Origin: an uncultured Collinsella sp.
Lineage (GTDB): Bacteria > Actinomycetota > Coriobacteriia > Coriobacteriales > Coriobacteriaceae
Direction of reading: 5' to 3'
DNA: 8,019 nt
Assembly: GCA_902478705.1 (NCBI GenBank)
Contig: CABSMB010000044.1
Span: forward strand, 1 to 8,019
The notes below the pieces were generated by a model. That model was given only the letters and a program-made list of their open reading frames with translations. It was not told the DNA's origin and ran no database searches. Numbering within the stretch: the first letter of the stretch is position 1; each line of letters begins with the position of its first letter. The position numbers and the translations under genes are program-made. This document shows positions 5,983-8,019 of this stretch, piece by piece.

Positions 5983-6756
5983 ATGGTTGTCCAGTATCTT
6001 CTAGTTGCACTGGTCGCATTTATTGCGTCCATGGACGAGCAATTATTTGGCATTACGATGCTTGGTCGTCCGCTGTTTACGAGCCTGTTTGTCGGCTTGA
6101 TCCTTGGCGATGTCCAGCAGGGCGTTATCGTTGGCGCTGCTTTGGAGTCCATGTTCATGGGCGCCATCATGGTCGGCGCGGCGGTTCCTCCCGAGGTCTA
6201 TGCCTCCGGCGTGCTTGGCTGCGCGTTTGCCGTCATTACGGGTACGGGCACGGCAACTGCAGTCGCGCTCGCCCTTCCCGTCTCCGTCTTCCTTCAGGTG
6301 TGGCGCAACTTCTGCTACGCCGTTCCGGGTGCCTTTGCCTGCAAGAAGATTGAGACCGCTCTGGCAAATCGCGATCTTGCCAAGGCGAATCTGTACCATC
6401 TGACCATCGTGCCGCTGTCGATTGGCATTCCGTCTGCACTGCTGGTGTTTGGCTCGCTGTTCTTTGGTGCCGACCTTATCAACAATGCGCTCAACGCGAT
6501 TCCGCAGTTTGTGATGGACGGCCTCAACGTTGCGTCCGGCGTCATGGTCTGCATCGGCTTCGCTCTTCTTATCAGGACCATGGGCGATAACAAGCTCCTT
6601 CCCTGGCTGTTCCTGGGCTTCATTATGGTCATCTACCTCAAGATGGACGTGGTCGGCGTCGCCGCAGCTGCCATTTGCGTCGCGCTGCTCCTGGCCTTCC
6701 GCGAGGGCTCGTCCGGTCCGCAGACGGTTGCTGCAGATGAAGAGGAGGACTTTTAA
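5983..6756 (+). CDS. PTS system mannose/fructose/sorbose-family IIC component (membrane permease)
   Basis: Integral membrane subunit that, with IID, forms the transport channel of the mannose-type PTS (EII-Sor family). The 257-residue protein is strongly hydrophobic. It begins QYLLVALVAFIASMDEQ and contains the family-typical LFVGLILGDVQQGVIVGAALE (36-56) followed by FMGAIMVGAAVPPE (58-71). Several further membrane segments follow, around 75-105, 140-165, 180-200 and 205-240. I chose the ATG at 5983; GGGG (5970-5973) lies nine bases upstream, a weak ribosome binding site. A TTG at 5974 in the same frame is possible but lies directly against that site. The C-terminal tail ADEEEDF is encoded by purine-rich codons that also form the ribosome binding site of the IID gene. 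The IIC and IID genes overlap by one base (TAATG). Confidence 0.93.
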   Translation: MVVQYLLVALVAFIASMDEQLFGITMLGRPLFTSLFVGLILGDVQQGVIVGAALESMFMGAIMVGAAVPPEVYASGVLGCAFAVITGTGTATAVALALPVSVFLQVWRNFCYAVPGAFACKKIETALANRDLAKANLYHLTIVPLSIGIPSALLVFGSLFFGADLINNALNAIPQFVMDGLNVASGVMVCIGFALLIRTMGDNKLLPWLFLGFIMVIYLKMDVVGVAAAAICVALLLAFREGSSGPQTVAADEEEDF

Positions 6757-7604
6757 TGGCTATCCAGAACACCGACCTCAAAGAGGCCAAGAAGGACGCG
6801 ATTATGACTCCCGATATGTATCGGAGCATGTTCCTTCGCCAGTTTACGAGCCAGTGCTCGCAGTCGTACGACAAGATGATGGCAATGGGCTTCATGTACA
6901 CCATTCAGAAGCCCCTGCGAAAGATCTATCCCAACGACGACGATTACTATGCGGCGCTCGATCGCCATACCGAGTTCTTTAACATCACGCCTCATGTGCT
7001 TCCGTTTGTAGCCGGCCTAACGGTTTCGATGGAAGAGCAGGCGGCTGCCGATAAGAACTTTGACACGTCCTCGATTAACGCCATGAAGGTCGGCCTTATG
7101 GGACCGCTTTCCGGCATCGGCGATTCGTTCTACTGGGGTACGTTCCGCGTGGTTGCCGCCGGCATTGGTATTGGCATCGCTTCGACGGGCAGCCCGCTCG
7201 GCCCCATCGTGTACGCGCTCATCTACTCCGTGATTAACTTTGCAACGCGTATCGTCGCCGCCCATCTGGGTTACGACTTGGGAACCAAGTTTTTGCAGCA
7301 GTCCGAAGAGAGCAACCTTATGTCTCGCATGACGCATGCTGCCGGTGTTCTCGGAATGACCGTTATCGGCGCCATGATTGCGGCACAGGTCTCGCTGTCC
7401 ACGGCTTTGACCTTTGACGTGGGTGGTTCGGAGATTGTCCTGCAGGATCTGTTCGATTCGATCTTCCCCGGTCTGCTGCCCTTGCTGGCAACGTTCGCTT
7501 GCGTTGCCCTCTATAAAAAGGGCGTCAAGACCATTTGGATCATCTTGGGCATCTTCGCAATCTGCATCATCGGAACGGGCTTGGGAGTGTTCGCGGCGGC
7601 GTAA
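6756..7604 (+). CDS. PTS system mannose/fructose/sorbose-family IID component
   Basis: Second membrane subunit of the mannose-type PTS channel, a feature that sets this PTS family apart. It has 282 residues. The amphipathic N-terminal half (MYRSMFLRQFTSQCSQSYDKM, about 21-41; FFNITPHVLPFVAGLTVSMEEQ, 74-95) is followed by the signature GLMGPLSGIGDSFYWGTFR (113-131). Hydrophobic segments follow at about 132-143, 148-165, 197-215 and 238-278. The start ATG overlaps the IIC stop as TAATG; GAGGAGGA (6742-6749) lies six bases upstream, indicating translational coupling and roughly equal IIC:IID amounts. It is the last gene of the locus and is followed 45 bases later by a strong terminator. The family call is very secure. 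The sugar specificity cannot be read directly and is inferred from the SIS enzyme. Confidence 0.94.
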   Translation: MAIQNTDLKEAKKDAIMTPDMYRSMFLRQFTSQCSQSYDKMMAMGFMYTIQKPLRKIYPNDDDYYAALDRHTEFFNITPHVLPFVAGLTVSMEEQAAADKNFDTSSINAMKVGLMGPLSGIGDSFYWGTFRVVAAGIGIGIASTGSPLGPIVYALIYSVINFATRIVAAHLGYDLGTKFLQQSEESNLMSRMTHAAGVLGMTVIGAMIAAQVSLSTALTFDVGGSEIVLQDLFDSIFPGLLPLLATFACVALYKKGVKTIWIILGIFAICIIGTGLGVFAAA

Positions 7605-7649
7605 TGTTGACTGCAATGCTCGCGCGTTGGATAACTAACTGACCGTTTG

Positions 7650-7689
7650 AAAACGGGGCTCGGCGTAAGGCCGGCCCCGTTTTTTGTTT
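7650..7689 (+). terminator. Rho-independent terminator closing the PTS locus
   Basis: AAAACGGGGC (7650-7659), a bulged T and CGGC pair with GCCG and GCCCCGTTTT (7670-7683) around a short GTAAG loop. A six-T run (7680-7685) follows. This is a strong intrinsic terminator 45 bases after the IID stop codon, and its A-tract on the left could allow some activity in the other direction too. Confidence 0.88.
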
Positions 7690-7704
7690 GAGGGATTTCC
7701 CGAC

Positions 7705-7807
7705 CGTCCAAAATCCACGCTCATCCGCCGCCCGCACATCTCTCATATCTCATTCGTCTCTAATACGAGAGATAACAGAAAGATGAGAGATAAATATGAG
7801 AGATAAC
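7705..7807 (+). repeat. Right copy of the locus-flanking intergenic repeat, with GAGAGATAA units
   Basis: It begins CGTCCAAAATCCACGCTC with ATCCG (7705-7727), then after the same 15-base gap as in the left copy ATCTCTCA (7738-7745), 11 bases, and TCTCT (7757-7761). The block 7757-7807 contains three GAGAGATAA units starting 18 and 13 bases apart. The segment 7738-7804 is bounded by the perfect 11-bp inverted repeat ATCTCTCATAT / ATATGAGAGAT. It lies after the terminator in a gene-free stretch (7605-8019) that also holds a dyad, another repeat copy and a right-edge hairpin. No coding region is seen there. Confidence 0.75.
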
Positions 7808-7823
7808 AATGCTGCAAAGAGAC

Positions 7824-7843
7824 AGACAACCATGGTATTGTCT
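7824..7843. promoter_or_regulatory. Dyad between the two GAGAGATAA repeat copies
   Basis: AGACAA (7824-7829) and TTGTCT (7838-7843) are perfectly inverted around an eight-base centre containing the palindrome CCATGG. The form and size fit a binding site for a dimeric regulator, perhaps of a gene beyond the right edge. No bound protein can be named. Confidence 0.35.
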
Positions 7844-7909
7844 CAATATAGATTGTTTTACCAGCGAAAACATGTTTAAATGAAACAGATGACAGACATC
7901 TTATCTTTC

Positions 7910-7972
7910 ATCTCTCACTCCTCTCTAATATGAGAGATAACAGAAAGATGAGAGATAATTACGAGAGATAAC
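7910..7972 (+). repeat. Second, shortened copy of the GAGAGATAA repeat element
   Basis: ATCTCTCA (7910-7917) is followed after only four bases by a 51-base block (7922-7972). That block matches 7757-7807 at 48 of 51 positions; the differences are three single substitutions. It again carries three GAGAGATAA units with 18- and 13-base steps. The upstream CGTCC...CGCTC motif is absent from this copy, and seven bases are missing between ATCTCTCA and TCTCT relative to the first copy. Confidence 0.8.
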
Positions 7973-7991
7973 TGAGAGACGAAGGAACTCC

Positions 7992-8014
7992 GTCTGCGGT
8001 ATTCTCCGCAGGAC
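7992..8014 (+). other. Hairpin at the right edge, possible start of a leader RNA
   Basis: GTCTGCGG (7992-7999) pairs with CCGCA and GAC (8006-8014) with one bulged G, around the loop TATTCT. No T-run follows inside the window. It could be part of a structured leader for a downstream gene. I could not match it to a known riboswitch or T-box from the part visible. Confidence 0.35.
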
Positions 8015-8019
8015 CGAGC

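Noticed and set aside
7738..7972. CRISPR-like array from repeated GAGAGATAA words
   Set aside because: The repeated word is only nine bases, the steps are 18 and 13 bases, there are no unique spacers of constant length and no cas genes.
7973..8019. Known riboswitch (glycine, guanidine, TPP) or T-box at the right edge
   Set aside because: The visible bases CTGAGAGAC and GACCGAG recall parts of such motifs, but the conserved cores are not present in the right order and the element is cut off.

Overview
The window looks like part of a chromosome from a gut actinobacterium of the class Coriobacteriia, most likely Collinsella. This is an inference from the mix of GC-rich, C/G-ending codons with AT-rich intergenic DNA, and from the type of proteins seen; no rRNA or other marker gene is present to prove it.

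Layout. Bases 1-2437 (minus strand) hold about 812 codons of an M16C 'presequence protease'-type zinc metallopeptidase, cut off at the left edge. Its promoter lies near 2490-2517. A 430-base divergent intergenic region follows; it carries an inverted pair of a ~19-nt motif and a diverged repeat element. From 2868 to 7604 (plus strand) lies a compact sugar/Amadori-compound locus: a GntR/UTRA regulator, mannose-family PTS components IIA and IIB, a strong intrinsic terminator followed by a new promoter, a SIS-domain FrlB/GfrF-like deglycase, a 13-bp hairpin, and the membrane components IIC and IID (joined by a TAATG overlap). A strong terminator at 7650-7689 closes the locus. The last ~330 bases contain no gene. 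They hold two copies of the repeat element built from GAGAGATAA-type words, a dyad, and a hairpin cut by the right edge.

How the genes work together (inference). IIA and IIB relay phosphate from HPr to a IIC/IID channel. This imports and 6-phosphorylates a substrate, so no separate kinase is needed, and the SIS enzyme then splits the phosphorylated product. The closest precedent I know is the mannose-type PTS plus deglycase systems for fructoselysine and glucoselysine (Salmonella gfr, Enterococcus). The GntR/UTRA protein is probably the local, ligand-responsive regulator. The splitting of IIA-IIB from deglycase-IIC-IID by a terminator and promoter is the main regulatory oddity.

The most unusual non-coding signal is a ~70-100 nt intergenic element present on both sides of the locus in the same orientation with conserved internal spacing (2573-2644 and 7705-7807), plus a further partial copy at 7910-7972.
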